Origin: JBNKHH01 sp050290245
GTDB lineage: Bacteria; Pseudomonadota; Alphaproteobacteria; Rhodobacterales; Rhodobacteraceae
NCBI GenBank assembly: GCA_050290245.1
Contig: JBNKHH010000077.1
Location: 1 to 44,602 of the forward strand
Reading direction: 5' to 3'
Length of the DNA: 44,602 bases
The notes under the pieces were generated by a model. It was given only the letters and a program-made list of their open reading frames with translations. It searched no databases and was not told where the DNA came from. A program made the translations under genes and the position numbers. This document shows, piece by piece, positions 15,323-23,339 of the stretch (positions are counted from its first letter, which is position 1; every line of letters starts with the position of its first letter).

Positions 15323-16699
15323 TCAGTTCTTCCGAAGGTGATAGGATTTTGGGCGCGTCAACGCTTGGTAGGCCAGTTTCGACAGGCCTTGCCCACGGCC
15401 GGTGTCCTTGCAGCCGGTCCAGCACAGGGCAGGGTCGAGATAGTCACAGCGGTTCATGAACACCGTGCCGGTCTCCAAAAGATCCCCGATCCGCTCGGCA
15501 GCTTCGGCATCCTCGGTCCAGATGCTGGCAGTCAGACCAAAGGCACAGTCGTTCATCAGCCGGATCGCGGTCTGGTCGTCGTCAACGGGCATGATGCAGA
15601 CCACGGGACCAAAGGTCTCGTCGCGCATCACCCGCATGTCATGGGTGACATTGGTCAGGACCTGAGGCGTCATATAGGCCGCGCCATCGTCCGCCTCCAT
15701 CGGCGCGATATGTGCTACCGCGCCGTCCGCAATTGCCTCTTCCACCTGCGCGCGCGCCTCTCGCGCAAACCGCACGTTGGCCATCGGACCCAGCGTCGTC
15801 TCGGGATCCAGCGGATTGCCCAGTTTTTGCGCGCTCGCCCAGGCCACCGCCTTTTCGACAAAGGCGTCATACAAGCTCTCGGCTACATAGATGCGCTCGA
15901 TCCCGCAGCAGCACTGTCCCGCGTTAAAAATCGCGCCATCCATCAGCGTGTCGACCGCGGCATCCAGATCGGCATCAGCCCGGACATAGCCCGGATCCTT
16001 GCCGCCCAATTCGGTCGACACCGGGATGAACGTGCCCGCAGCCGCCATCTCCATCGCCTTGCCCCCGCCGACGCTGCCGGTAAAATTCACAAAATTCACA
16101 TGCCGGCCTGATATCAGCTCGTTCGTCGTCTCGTGATCAACCACGACGTTTTGGAAGACGTCTTCGGGGACACCAGCCGCATGGAAGGCCTCTGCCATGT
16201 GCTCGCCGACTTTGAGAGTCTGGCTGGCATGTTTCAGGATCACCGAATTGCCCGCGATCAGGGCGGGCGCAATCGTGTTGATCGCCGTCATGTACGGATA
16301 GTTCCACGGCGCAATCACCAGAACGACGCCCTGCGCCTCGCGCTTGATCATCCGCTTGAAGGCGTCTGAGTCCTCGACCACATCGTCGGCAAGGCATTCC
16401 TCGGCAATCGTTGCCATATAGGTCACGCGTTCGTTGAATCCGCCGTATTCGCCGCCATAGCGGATCGGCCGACCCATCTGGTGCGCCAGCTCCTCGGCCA
16501 TGCGATCGGTCTGCTGGCCAATTATCTCGTTGGCTTTCAGCACAAGCTGGATGCGCTCGGCCAGGGGCCGCGCCGCCCAGCGGTCCTGCGCGCGCCTGGC
16601 ACGTTCGGCTGCCTGCAAGGCGGCCTCGCGGGAAAGAACATCGCGGCTCAGATAGATCGAGCCGTCGACGGGTGAAATCAGATCAATCGTCTTCGTCAT
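15323..16699 (-). CDS. NAD(P)-dependent aldehyde dehydrogenase
   Basis: This enzyme oxidises an aldehyde to a carboxylate. At 458 residues it is slightly short for the family (about 480-500) but has all key elements: APWNYP (oxyanion Asn), FTGSVGGGKAM for cofactor binding, general base Glu in STELGGKDPGYV, and nucleophile Cys in FNAGQCCCGIERIYV. The last shows an unusual three-Cys run. The DETFGPVVCI and FMNRCDYLDP segments are also typical. It starts inside the VOC gene's stop (ATGA overlap) and ends one base before the iron alcohol dehydrogenase. Related PuuC/GABA-aldehyde enzymes act on gamma-glutamyl aldehydes, but I cannot assign the substrate. Confidence 0.92.
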   Translation of the reverse strand: MTKTIDLISPVDGSIYLSRDVLSREAALQAAERARRAQDRWAARPLAERIQLVLKANEIIGQQTDRMAEELAHQMGRPIRYGGEYGGFNERVTYMATIAEECLADDVVEDSDAFKRMIKREAQGVVLVIAPWNYPYMTAINTIAPALIAGNSVILKHASQTLKVGEHMAEAFHAAGVPEDVFQNVVVDHETTNELISGRHVNFVNFTGSVGGGKAMEMAAAGTFIPVSTELGGKDPGYVRADADLDAAVDTLMDGAIFNAGQCCCGIERIYVAESLYDAFVEKAVAWASAQKLGNPLDPETTLGPMANVRFAREARAQVEEAIADGAVAHIAPMEADDGAAYMTPQVLTNVTHDMRVMRDETFGPVVCIMPVDDDQTAIRLMNDCAFGLTASIWTEDAEAAERIGDLLETGTVFMNRCDYLDPALCWTGCKDTGRGQGLSKLAYQALTRPKSYHLRKN

Positions 16700-17073
16700 G
16701 ACGTGGTTCCATAGCTGCTGACTTCGACAAGATGTCCGTCAGGATCGACAAAATAGACCGAGGTGATCGGTCCTCGTGCACCGGACCGCTGGACGGGACC
16801 TTCGTCGATCGCCACGCCCTCGGCCGATAATTTCTCTACTACCGCGGCAGGGGCCATATCCGTCGTCAGACAGATGTCGCCCGCACCGATGGTGGCATGG
16901 TTCCGGGTCTCCATTCCCAAGGTATGCAGGTTGATCTTCTGATCCCCGACCATTAGCGCCCGCCGCCCCTCGCCAAATGTCACGCAGTCAAGACCCAGCA
17001 CGCGCTTATAAAACGCGGCGCTGACCTCGATGTCGCGCACCGTCAGAACGACGTGGTCGATGCCGGTGATCAT
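16696..17073 (-). CDS. VOC (glyoxalase/bleomycin-resistance) superfamily protein
   Basis: The product has 125 residues when started at ATG 17071-17073 (MITGIDHVVLTV). An in-frame ATG at 17172 would lie within the glutamine synthetase gene and is rejected. The two beta-alpha-beta-beta-beta modules are visible: GIDHVVLTVRDIEVSAAFYKRVLG, and then ITSVYFVDPDGHLVEVSSYG. Metal ligands are likely His in the first strand and Glu in the last, as in other VOC proteins. The reaction could be an isomerase, lyase or dioxygenase and cannot be told from sequence alone. It starts one base after the glutamine synthetase stop and overlaps the aldehyde dehydrogenase start. Confidence 0.85.
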   Translation of the reverse strand: MITGIDHVVLTVRDIEVSAAFYKRVLGLDCVTFGEGRRALMVGDQKINLHTLGMETRNHATIGAGDICLTTDMAPAAVVEKLSAEGVAIDEGPVQRSGARGPITSVYFVDPDGHLVEVSSYGTTS

Positions 17074-17074
17074 A

Positions 17075-18439
17075 TCAAGCCCGCTCGAACCCGCGTTTGA
17101 CTTCGTAATCCGTAACCACCGCGTCAAAGGCCTCCTGCTCGACTTCGGCGGCGCGTATATAGTGATCGACAACCCAGTCCCCCATGGTCGCGCGCAGCAT
17201 CCTGGATTTCTTCAGGGCCAATGTCGCCTGGCGTAGCGTGCTCGGAATTTCCGGCACGCGCTTCATGCCATAGACGTCACCCTTGACCGGAGCCGACAAC
17301 TCCAAACCTTCCTCGATCCCTGTCAGACCGGCAGCCAACTGCGCGGCGCAGGCGAGGTACGGGTTGATATCGCTGCCCGGAATCCGGCACTCGATCCGAA
17401 CGCCCCTGGTGCCGTCTCCTACAAGCCGGTAACCGGCTGTTCGGTTGTCGATGCTCCAGGCCAGTTTCGTTGGCGCGAAGGTGCCCGGCAAAAACCGCTT
17501 ATAGCTGTTGATATAGGGGGCCATGAAATAGGTCACGTCGGTCGAATACTTTAGGAGGCCTGCCACGTAGGACCGCATCGTGTCCGACATCGTCAGTTCC
17601 GCCCCCTCGTCGTAAAACGCGTTGTCACCGCCCGCAAACAACGACTGGTGGATATGCGCAGCGCTGCCGACCCTGTCGTGGCGCCACTTTGCCATGAAGG
17701 TCGCCGAGACCCCCATCTTGTAGGCAATATCCTTGGCTGCCAGCTTGGAAATCGCGTGGTGATCGGCGGCCAGAATTGCCTCGGCATAGCGGATATTCAG
17801 CTCTTCCTGACCGGCCTCGGCTTCGCCCTTGGAATTCTCTACAGGCACGCCCGCCGCGACAAGCATGTTGCGGATCGGGCGCATCACATGCTCTTCCTTG
17901 GTGGTCAGCTGAATGCTGTAATCGGCGTTGTATCCCGCCAGCGGATCAAGCTGCCGGTACCCTTCCTTGCGGATTTGGTCGAACGTCCGCTCGAACAGGA
18001 AGAACTCCAGTTCCGTCGCCATCATCGGCGTGAACCCCATAGCCTCGGCGCGGGCGACCTGCGCCTTCAGCATCTGGCGGGGCGCGTGCGGCACCGGCTC
18101 GTGGGTGCTGTGGTCGATCAGGTCGCAGATCACCATCGCCGTCCCCTCAAGCCAGGGCAAAAGGCGCAGCGTCGAGAGATCGGGCTTCATGACATAGTCG
18201 CCATAACCCTTCTCCCAGCTCGTCGAGGCAAAGCCGTCCGGCGTCGCCATCTCCAAGTCGGTCGCCAAAAGGTAATTGCAGCAGTGGGTCTCGTTGTATC
18301 CAGACTCGAGAAAGTTCGAGACATGAAACCGCTTACCCATCAGGCGGCCCTGCATGTCGATCAGGCAGACCAGAACGGTGTCGATGTCGCCTGCGGCGGC
18401 AAGCTCTTTCAAAGCGTCGATGGTCAGGTTCGCGGTCAT
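17075..18439 (-). CDS. glutamine synthetase family ligase (gamma-glutamyl amide synthetase-like)
   Basis: This ATP-dependent ligase has 454 residues, the size of PuuA/GlnT-type enzymes. Visible family elements are ELEFFLFERTFDQ (metal-binding Glu), AGQEELNIRYAEA, GSAAHIHQSLF, INSYKRFLPGTFAPTKLAW and NRTAGYR, followed by IECRIPGSDINPYLA. The N-terminal part has DTVLVCLIDMQGRLMGKRF. The catalytic framework seems complete. In operons with alcohol and aldehyde dehydrogenases such proteins often gamma-glutamylate an amine rather than ammonia. A true glutamine synthetase is less likely here because the operon is catabolic. An AGGAAGG precedes the ATG. A 178-bp gap with two hairpins separates it from dctP. 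Confidence 0.85.
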   Translation of the reverse strand: MTANLTIDALKELAAAGDIDTVLVCLIDMQGRLMGKRFHVSNFLESGYNETHCCNYLLATDLEMATPDGFASTSWEKGYGDYVMKPDLSTLRLLPWLEGTAMVICDLIDHSTHEPVPHAPRQMLKAQVARAEAMGFTPMMATELEFFLFERTFDQIRKEGYRQLDPLAGYNADYSIQLTTKEEHVMRPIRNMLVAAGVPVENSKGEAEAGQEELNIRYAEAILAADHHAISKLAAKDIAYKMGVSATFMAKWRHDRVGSAAHIHQSLFAGGDNAFYDEGAELTMSDTMRSYVAGLLKYSTDVTYFMAPYINSYKRFLPGTFAPTKLAWSIDNRTAGYRLVGDGTRGVRIECRIPGSDINPYLACAAQLAAGLTGIEEGLELSAPVKGDVYGMKRVPEIPSTLRQATLALKKSRMLRATMGDWVVDHYIRAAEVEQEAFDAVVTDYEVKRGFERA

Positions 18440-18462
18440 GTCTACGTTTCCTTCCTAAGAGA

Positions 18463-18481
18463 GGGAGCCAGTCCGGCTCCC
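18463..18481 (-). repeat. hairpin upstream of the glutamine-synthetase-like gene
   Basis: GGGAGCC-AGTCC-GGCTCCC lies close to the ribosome-binding site of the ligase gene within the operon. It may affect mRNA stability or partial termination after dctP. No long T-tract follows. Confidence 0.45.
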
Positions 18482-18564
18482 CCTTTGGTATTCTCTCATG
18501 CAGTCCGGGACCGACCACCTGTCATTTGTGACAAAGGTCGCGCCCGGCCCCAGGGCTGGTGCGA

Positions 18565-18584
18565 TCCGGGGCTGACGCCCCGGA
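18565..18584 (-). repeat. hairpin after dctP
   Basis: TCCGGGGC-TGAC-GCCCCGGA is a perfect 8-bp stem 33 bases past the dctP stop. Stems in this place are often seen after binding-protein genes, where they protect the upstream mRNA and raise its level relative to downstream genes. Confidence 0.5.
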
Positions 18585-18617
18585 GGCCATTCGGAACAAC
18601 GCACCTGAGCCTCATAC

Positions 18618-19652
18618 TTAACTGTACCGATAGGGCCGTCCGGCCTTCTCCATGTCAGCGTTGTACTTCTTGAAGATATCGACAACCTTCCGCTTGGTCT
18701 CGGACTCGGCAGCGATCTCTTCCCAAAACTCGCGGCCAGCGGCTTCGACCGTCGCCCATTCCGCATCAGGGATCGACGTGAGTTCCATCTTCGGACCATT
18801 CACGCGCAGGTCGGCCTCACCACCCCAGTACCAGTGCTGGCGATAGTAATGCGACTGCTCACAGCAGACTTCGAACAGGGTCTTCAGATCGTCCGGCAAC
18901 TCGTTCCAGCGATCCTGGTTGGCAAAGAAGTGGCCGATCCAGGCGCCCGAGATGTTGTTGGTCAGGAAGTAGTTGGTCACATCGGCCCAGCCCACCGTGT
19001 AATCCTCGGTGATGCCCGACCATGCGACGCCGTCCAGCTCGCCCGTCTGCACCGCGACCTCGATGTCTTCCCATGGCAGGGTGACCGGCACGACGCCGAA
19101 CTGCGTCAGGAAGCGACCTGCGGTCGGGAAGGTAAAGACGCGCTTGCCCTTCAGGTCCTCAAGGCTCCGGATCGGGTCCTTGGTGGCAAAGTGGCAGGGG
19201 TCCCATGCCCCGGCGCTGATGTGCTTGACGCCGACCTTGGCGTATTCCTCTTCCCAGATTTTCTTCAGACCATAGCGGTCGAACAGAACCGGCACGTCCA
19301 GCGAATAGCGGCTGCCAAACGGGAAGTACCCGCCGAACACCGTGACTTCTGTCGGCGATGCCATCGAGTCGTCGTCCGACTGCACCGCGTCGATCGTGCC
19401 GCGCTGCATCGCTTGGAACAGCTCGCCCGTCGGGACAAGCTGGTCGGCGTAGAAGGTCTCGATCTGCATCCGGTCGCCGGCGATCTTGTTGAACATGGCA
19501 ATGGCGGGATCGAGAACATGCTCGGCCAGTGCGGCACCGGCATAGGTCTGAAGGCGCCAGGTGATGGTCGATTGCGCAATGGCCGGAGCGGCCAGCGGAG
19601 CCGCCGCGGCACCAGCGGCTGCGGTGGTCAGGAACTTACGTCTTGTAGTCAT
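18618..19652 (-). CDS. dctP: TRAP transporter substrate-binding protein DctP (Tat signal)
   Basis: This periplasmic binding protein captures the substrate for the TRAP importer. With the ATG at 19650-19652, preceded by GAGGAAGAG, it has 344 residues. The N-terminus MTTRRKFLTTAAAGAAAAP is a twin-arginine signal with a probable cut after AIAQ. Typical elements are GELFQAMQRGTIDAVQSDDD, GKRVFTFPTAGRFLTQFGVVPV and VQTGELDGVAWSG. The Tat signal and these patterns fit the subgroup annotated for mannitol/chloroaromatic or keto-acid uptake, which is not a firm substrate call. TRAP ligands almost always carry a carboxylate. The gene follows dctM by 99 bases. Confidence 0.93.
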   Translation of the reverse strand: MTTRRKFLTTAAAGAAAAPLAAPAIAQSTITWRLQTYAGAALAEHVLDPAIAMFNKIAGDRMQIETFYADQLVPTGELFQAMQRGTIDAVQSDDDSMASPTEVTVFGGYFPFGSRYSLDVPVLFDRYGLKKIWEEEYAKVGVKHISAGAWDPCHFATKDPIRSLEDLKGKRVFTFPTAGRFLTQFGVVPVTLPWEDIEVAVQTGELDGVAWSGITEDYTVGWADVTNYFLTNNISGAWIGHFFANQDRWNELPDDLKTLFEVCCEQSHYYRQHWYWGGEADLRVNGPKMELTSIPDAEWATVEAAGREFWEEIAAESETKRKVVDIFKKYNADMEKAGRPYRYS

Positions 19653-19751
19653 CTTCTCTTCCTCTCTGCTTTGCTCGGATGGGTCGCCCGCTTTGCGGGT
19701 CTGGCTTGGATTGTTTTTCGTCGGTCGCTCCTGGCGGCGCGGGGGCATGTC

Positions 19752-21077
19752 TCAATATCCATAAACGTACCCCGGCAGCCAAAGCGCGATACTTGGGAAG
19801 GCCATCACGACCGCCAACGCCGCAACCATCACCACGACGAAGGGCAGGATCGAGGCATAGATGTCCCTGAGCGTGATCTCGGGCGGCGCCATGGCCCGCA
19901 TCAGGAACAGGTTATAGCCAAACGGCGGCGTCATATAGGCGATCTGCGTGGTAATCGTGTAGAGGACCCCGTACCAAATCAGGTTGAACCCCAGTTCATC
20001 TACCAGAGGCACGTACAAGGGGGCCACGATCACCAACATCGCGGTGTCATCCAGGAACGTCCCCATCAGTATGAACGACAGCTGCATCAGGATCAGGATC
20101 ATCCAGGGGCTCAGACCCAGCTTCTCGGTGAACAGTGATTCAATCGCCTTCACTGCGCCCAGACCGTCAAAGACCGACCCGAACGCAAGTGCTGCCAGGA
20201 TGATCCACATGAACATGCAGCTGATGCCCAGGGTGTTCCGCACGCTCGTCTCGAACACCTGCCGTGTCATCCGCCCCTTCAGCACAGCCGCCATGAACGC
20301 GGCAATCGCCCCGATCGCCGAGCTTTCGACCAGACTCGTCCAGCCGTTCACGAAGGGGACCATCATCGCGAAGAAGATGCCAAGCGGCAGCAAACCGGCG
20401 GACAAAAGCCGCAGCTTCTCTCCCATTGGCACCGCGCGCTCCTCGGGCGGCAGGACCGGACCAAGCGAGGGCGTGATCTTGCAGCGGATGACAATGTAGA
20501 TCACGAACATCGCCGCCATCATCAGCCCCGGAAGGACACCGGCCAGCCAAAGCTGACCGACCGGCTGGCGCGCGATCATCGCGTACAAGACCAGCACCAC
20601 CGAGGGCGGCACCAGGATGCCCAAAGACGACCCTGCCTGGATCACCCCCGTAACCATCCGCTTGTCATAGTTCCGCCGCAGCAACTCGGGCAGCGCGATC
20701 GTCGCACCGATCGCCATGCCCGCGACGCTCAGACCGTTCATGGCGCTGATCAGAACCATCAGGCCAATCGTGCCAACGGCCAACCCGCCCGACAACCCGC
20801 CCATCCAGACATGGAACATCTTGTACAGATCGTCGGCGATCTTCGACTCCGACAGGACATAGCCCATGAAAATGAACATCGGCAGCGTTAGCAGCGGGTA
20901 CCACTTCATCAACTTCATCGCCGCGGAAAAGCCCAGGTCATACCCGCCCCGGTCACCCCACAGGAAGAACGCCGCAACCACGGCGACGAACCCGATGGCG
21001 CCGAACACGCGCTGTCCGGTCAGAAGCATCAGCATCATGGACGCGAACATCAAAAGGGCGATGGCCTCGTAACTCAT
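19752..21077 (-). CDS. dctM: TRAP transporter large permease DctM
   Basis: The 441-residue inner-membrane protein has about 12 hydrophobic segments and drives sodium-coupled uptake with DctQ. The start MSYEAIALLMFASMMLMLLT (ATG 21075-21077) overlaps the DctQ stop as TGATG. The open frame continues upstream but lies within dctQ. Diagnostic stretches are LPMFIFMGYVLSESKIADDL, NGLSVAGMAIGATIALPELL, QAGSSLGILVPPSVVLVLYA and GTFLDDTAMLVIVAPLYVPL. The last gene-proximal segment ends YVYGY. It is followed by dctP. The length and motif order are complete. Confidence 0.95.
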   Translation of the reverse strand: MSYEAIALLMFASMMLMLLTGQRVFGAIGFVAVVAAFFLWGDRGGYDLGFSAAMKLMKWYPLLTLPMFIFMGYVLSESKIADDLYKMFHVWMGGLSGGLAVGTIGLMVLISAMNGLSVAGMAIGATIALPELLRRNYDKRMVTGVIQAGSSLGILVPPSVVLVLYAMIARQPVGQLWLAGVLPGLMMAAMFVIYIVIRCKITPSLGPVLPPEERAVPMGEKLRLLSAGLLPLGIFFAMMVPFVNGWTSLVESSAIGAIAAFMAAVLKGRMTRQVFETSVRNTLGISCMFMWIILAALAFGSVFDGLGAVKAIESLFTEKLGLSPWMILILMQLSFILMGTFLDDTAMLVIVAPLYVPLVDELGFNLIWYGVLYTITTQIAYMTPPFGYNLFLMRAMAPPEITLRDIYASILPFVVVMVAALAVVMAFPSIALWLPGYVYGY

Positions 21078-21598
21078 CAGACCTTCGCCTCCAGTTCGAC
21101 GCCCTTCAGGCGCAGGATATCCTTGAACAGCTCGCTGAATGCCTGAAGCAACATCAGGAAGATGCCAAACACCATGATCATCTTGATCGGCCAGAGGTAC
21201 GGCCGCCAGGCGGTCGGGCTGCGCTCTCCGCCGTACTGGAACGAATACATCAGGCTGTCCCAGCCGCCCCACAAGAGGAACGCGAGATAGACGATCAGGA
21301 GCAGAACGGTCATCGCATCGACCTGCGCTTTTCGCCGGTCGCTCCACTCGCCGTACAAAAGGTCCATCCGCACGTTCGATCCCAGCTGGATCGAATAGGG
21401 GCCGCCCAGAATATAATAGGCAACCATCGCGAACTGCGCCATTTCCAGCGTCCAGAGCGACGGCAGAAAGAAGGTCTTCGAAATCGACGACCACAAGAGG
21501 ATACCCATCATCACGAAGATGCCATACATCACCACGCGTCCGATCCACCGGTTCAGCCGGTCGATGATGCGGACGTAATTCTGCAAGGCTCCGGTCAT
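21077..21598 (-). CDS. dctQ: TRAP transporter small permease DctQ
   Basis: The 173-residue product has four predicted membrane helices (about 20-40, 57-75, 92-115 and 135-160). DctQ forms the smaller membrane part of the TRAP complex and is often variable in sequence. Features are LNRWIGRVVMYGIFVMMGIL and LPSLWTLEMAQFAMVAYYIL, which fit the DctQ family. The ATG overlaps the amidohydrolase stop (ATGA). The stop overlaps the dctM start (TGATG). Confidence 0.92.
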   Translation of the reverse strand: MTGALQNYVRIIDRLNRWIGRVVMYGIFVMMGILLWSSISKTFFLPSLWTLEMAQFAMVAYYILGGPYSIQLGSNVRMDLLYGEWSDRRKAQVDAMTVLLLIVYLAFLLWGGWDSLMYSFQYGGERSPTAWRPYLWPIKMIMVFGIFLMLLQAFSELFKDILRLKGVELEAKV

Positions 21599-22368
21599 GC
21601 GGCATCGGCTCCTTTTGCCAGGGCGGCATTCAGCATACCGGTCAACGCCTCGGCGATCACCGCCACAGCGGCATCATCGCCCAAAAGGTCATTCCTGACC
21701 TCGATCATCACGTTCAGCAGGCCGCGCGCATTGGCATGGCGCTGCAAGGAATGCGTCACGCCATCTGCTGCGGAATACGGTTGGTTCAATGCAACCACCC
21801 GACCAGAAGGGGCCGCATCCTGCATGGCCAAGGCAAGCCGGGCATCGGCATCGTGCAAAAGGCCGATTTCGGTCGTACGTACCGCGCCATACCAGATTGG
21901 CGAGAAACTATGCACCGTGACCAGGACCGGCGGCGACGCAAATGCGTCCAGTGTCTCTGCCACACGGGCGTGAAACGGTTCATAGATCTCAGCCACCCGC
22001 GCCTTGCGGTCCATCTCGGCCAGATTGCGATTGCCCGGCACTTCGATTCGCTCGGTCCTGGCGGGGATGCAATCGGGTGCTTCGGGCGGTCGGTTGCAGT
22101 CATAGACCAGCCGCGACACCCGGCTGAGGACCAGCGGAGCGTCCAGGATATCCGACATACGCCGAGCCAATGCCTCGGCGCCAAGGTCCCAAACCGCGTG
22201 CGAAAAACGATCCTTGTGCGACAGCCCCAGATCACTCAGCCCGGCGGGAATCTCTGCGCTCGCATGTTCGCAGACAAGACAAATCCCCGTACGCCCACCG
22301 GCGTTCACCACGGTGGCGCAGGGCCCGAAATCGGGATCCAGAATCAAAGGCACATCAATCTCGCTCAC
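21595..22368 (-). CDS. N-formylglutamate amidohydrolase family protein
   Basis: The 257-residue cytoplasmic hydrolase belongs to the FGase family (PF05013; the HutG deformylase of histidine degradation). Features are GGRTGICLVCEHASAEIPAG (metal Glu/His), DLGAEALARRMSD, PVLVTVHSFSP and NARGLLNVMIEVRNDLL. No hut genes are nearby. In this operon it may cleave an amide of glutamate, for example a gamma-glutamyl conjugate, which would be a new role for the family. That is inference from context. It is the first gene of the operon and reads away from the RpiR gene, with its ATG about 105 bases from the regulator's GTG. Confidence 0.85.
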   Translation of the reverse strand: MSEIDVPLILDPDFGPCATVVNAGGRTGICLVCEHASAEIPAGLSDLGLSHKDRFSHAVWDLGAEALARRMSDILDAPLVLSRVSRLVYDCNRPPEAPDCIPARTERIEVPGNRNLAEMDRKARVAEIYEPFHARVAETLDAFASPPVLVTVHSFSPIWYGAVRTTEIGLLHDADARLALAMQDAAPSGRVVALNQPYSAADGVTHSLQRHANARGLLNVMIEVRNDLLGDDAAVAVIAEALTGMLNAALAKGADAA

Positions 22369-22412
22369 ATGACCGATTAGCTACAGGGCGCGATTCACTG
22401 TCAAGAAATTTT

Positions 22413-22428
22413 CGTAGACGATGCTACG
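22413..22428. promoter_or_regulatory. candidate RpiR operator, site 1
   Basis: CGTAG-ACGATG-CTACG has arms of 5 with a 6-base spacer. It lies in the divergent intergenic region, exactly 30 bases before an equal-sized palindrome. The shared consensus of the two is GTARASRAYGYTACR. Confidence 0.55.
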
Positions 22429-22442
22429 TCAACAGACTATTC

Positions 22443-22458
22443 TGTAAAGAACGTTACA
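22443..22458. promoter_or_regulatory. candidate RpiR operator, site 2
   Basis: TGTAA-AGAACG-TTACA has the same 5-6-5 geometry as site 1. The arms resemble the TGTAR...YTACA arms described for HexR, an RpiR-family regulator. It sits 15 bases before the regulator's GTG, which suits autorepression and control of the divergent operon. Confidence 0.55.
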
Positions 22459-22472
22459 AAAAGCGGCAAACC

Positions 22473-23339
22473 GTGACCCGACCTCGCATCGTCAAGGAAT
22501 TGATCCAGGACCAGACCGGCGCGTTGACACCCGCCGAGCGGCAGTTGACCGATGCGTTGATGCGCGACTATCCGGTGGCTGGGATCCAGTCGATCACGCG
22601 CCTCGCCGAGGCTGCGGGTGTTTCAACACCCACTGTCATCCGGCTTGCGCGCAAGCTGGGCTTTGACGGCTTCCCCGAATTCCAGGAAGCCCTGCGTGAC
22701 GAGGCTTCGGCCCAGATCAAGCAACCGATTCTGAAACACGACGGCTGGCCCGAGGGTCGCAAGGACAGCCAGGCCTTCCGCCGCTTTGCCGAGGCCGTCT
22801 TCGACAACCTGAACCACACCATCGAACGGCTCGATCCCGCCTGTTTCGACGCAGTGGCCAAACTATTGGCCGATCCCAAGCGGTTGGTCTTCCTGTCGGG
22901 CGGGCGCATCACGCGCTCGAACGCCGACTATTTCTTCAACCACCTCCAGATCATCCGCCCCGGCGTGACGCTCTTGTCGCAATCACCGAACGTCTGGCCC
23001 CAATACCTTCTGGACATGGACAAGCGCTCGGTCCTCGTTGTCTTCGACATCCGACGTTATGAAGGCGACCTGATGAAGCTGGCAACGTTGGCGAACGAAC
23101 GTGGCGCGACCATCGTGCTGTTCACCGACCAATGGGGCTCGCCGGTCTCGAAATTCGCGACCCACGTGATCAACGCAATGGTCGAGGTGCCGTCCAGCTG
23201 GGACTCCACGATCGCTGTCAACCTGATCGTCGAAGCGCTCATCGCCGAAGTTCAGAACCGCCGGTGGGAAAAGGCGAAAGACCGGATCGAGACGCTTGAA
23301 GAGATGTTCCAGTCGACGCGCATCTTTCGCAAGTTCTGA
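22473..23339 (+). CDS. MurR/RpiR family transcriptional regulator
   Basis: The product has 288 residues when started at GTG 22473 (MTRPRIVKELIQDQTG). The open frame extends upstream but becomes antisense to the amidohydrolase gene. The helix-turn-helix domain lies at about 15-85 (LTPAERQLTDALMRDYPVAGI, then TRLAEAAGVSTPTVIRLARKLGF). A SIS sugar-phosphate-binding domain spans about 125-265 (VFLSGGRITRSNADYF; SVLVVFDIRRYEGDLMKLA). The ligand need not be a sugar phosphate. It is divergent from the eight-gene operon and very likely controls it. Two matched palindromes lie in between. Confidence 0.9.
   Translation: MTRPRIVKELIQDQTGALTPAERQLTDALMRDYPVAGIQSITRLAEAAGVSTPTVIRLARKLGFDGFPEFQEALRDEASAQIKQPILKHDGWPEGRKDSQAFRRFAEAVFDNLNHTIERLDPACFDAVAKLLADPKRLVFLSGGRITRSNADYFFNHLQIIRPGVTLLSQSPNVWPQYLLDMDKRSVLVVFDIRRYEGDLMKLATLANERGATIVLFTDQWGSPVSKFATHVINAMVEVPSSWDSTIAVNLIVEALIAEVQNRRWEKAKDRIETLEEMFQSTRIFRKF

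Noticed and set aside
14476..15459. 327-codon open frame on the plus strand
   Set aside because: It is antisense to the iron alcohol dehydrogenase and the end of the aldehyde dehydrogenase.
16696..17172. Longer start of the VOC protein
   Set aside because: The extra 33 residues lie within the glutamine-synthetase-like gene, and the VOC fold begins at MITGIDHVVL.
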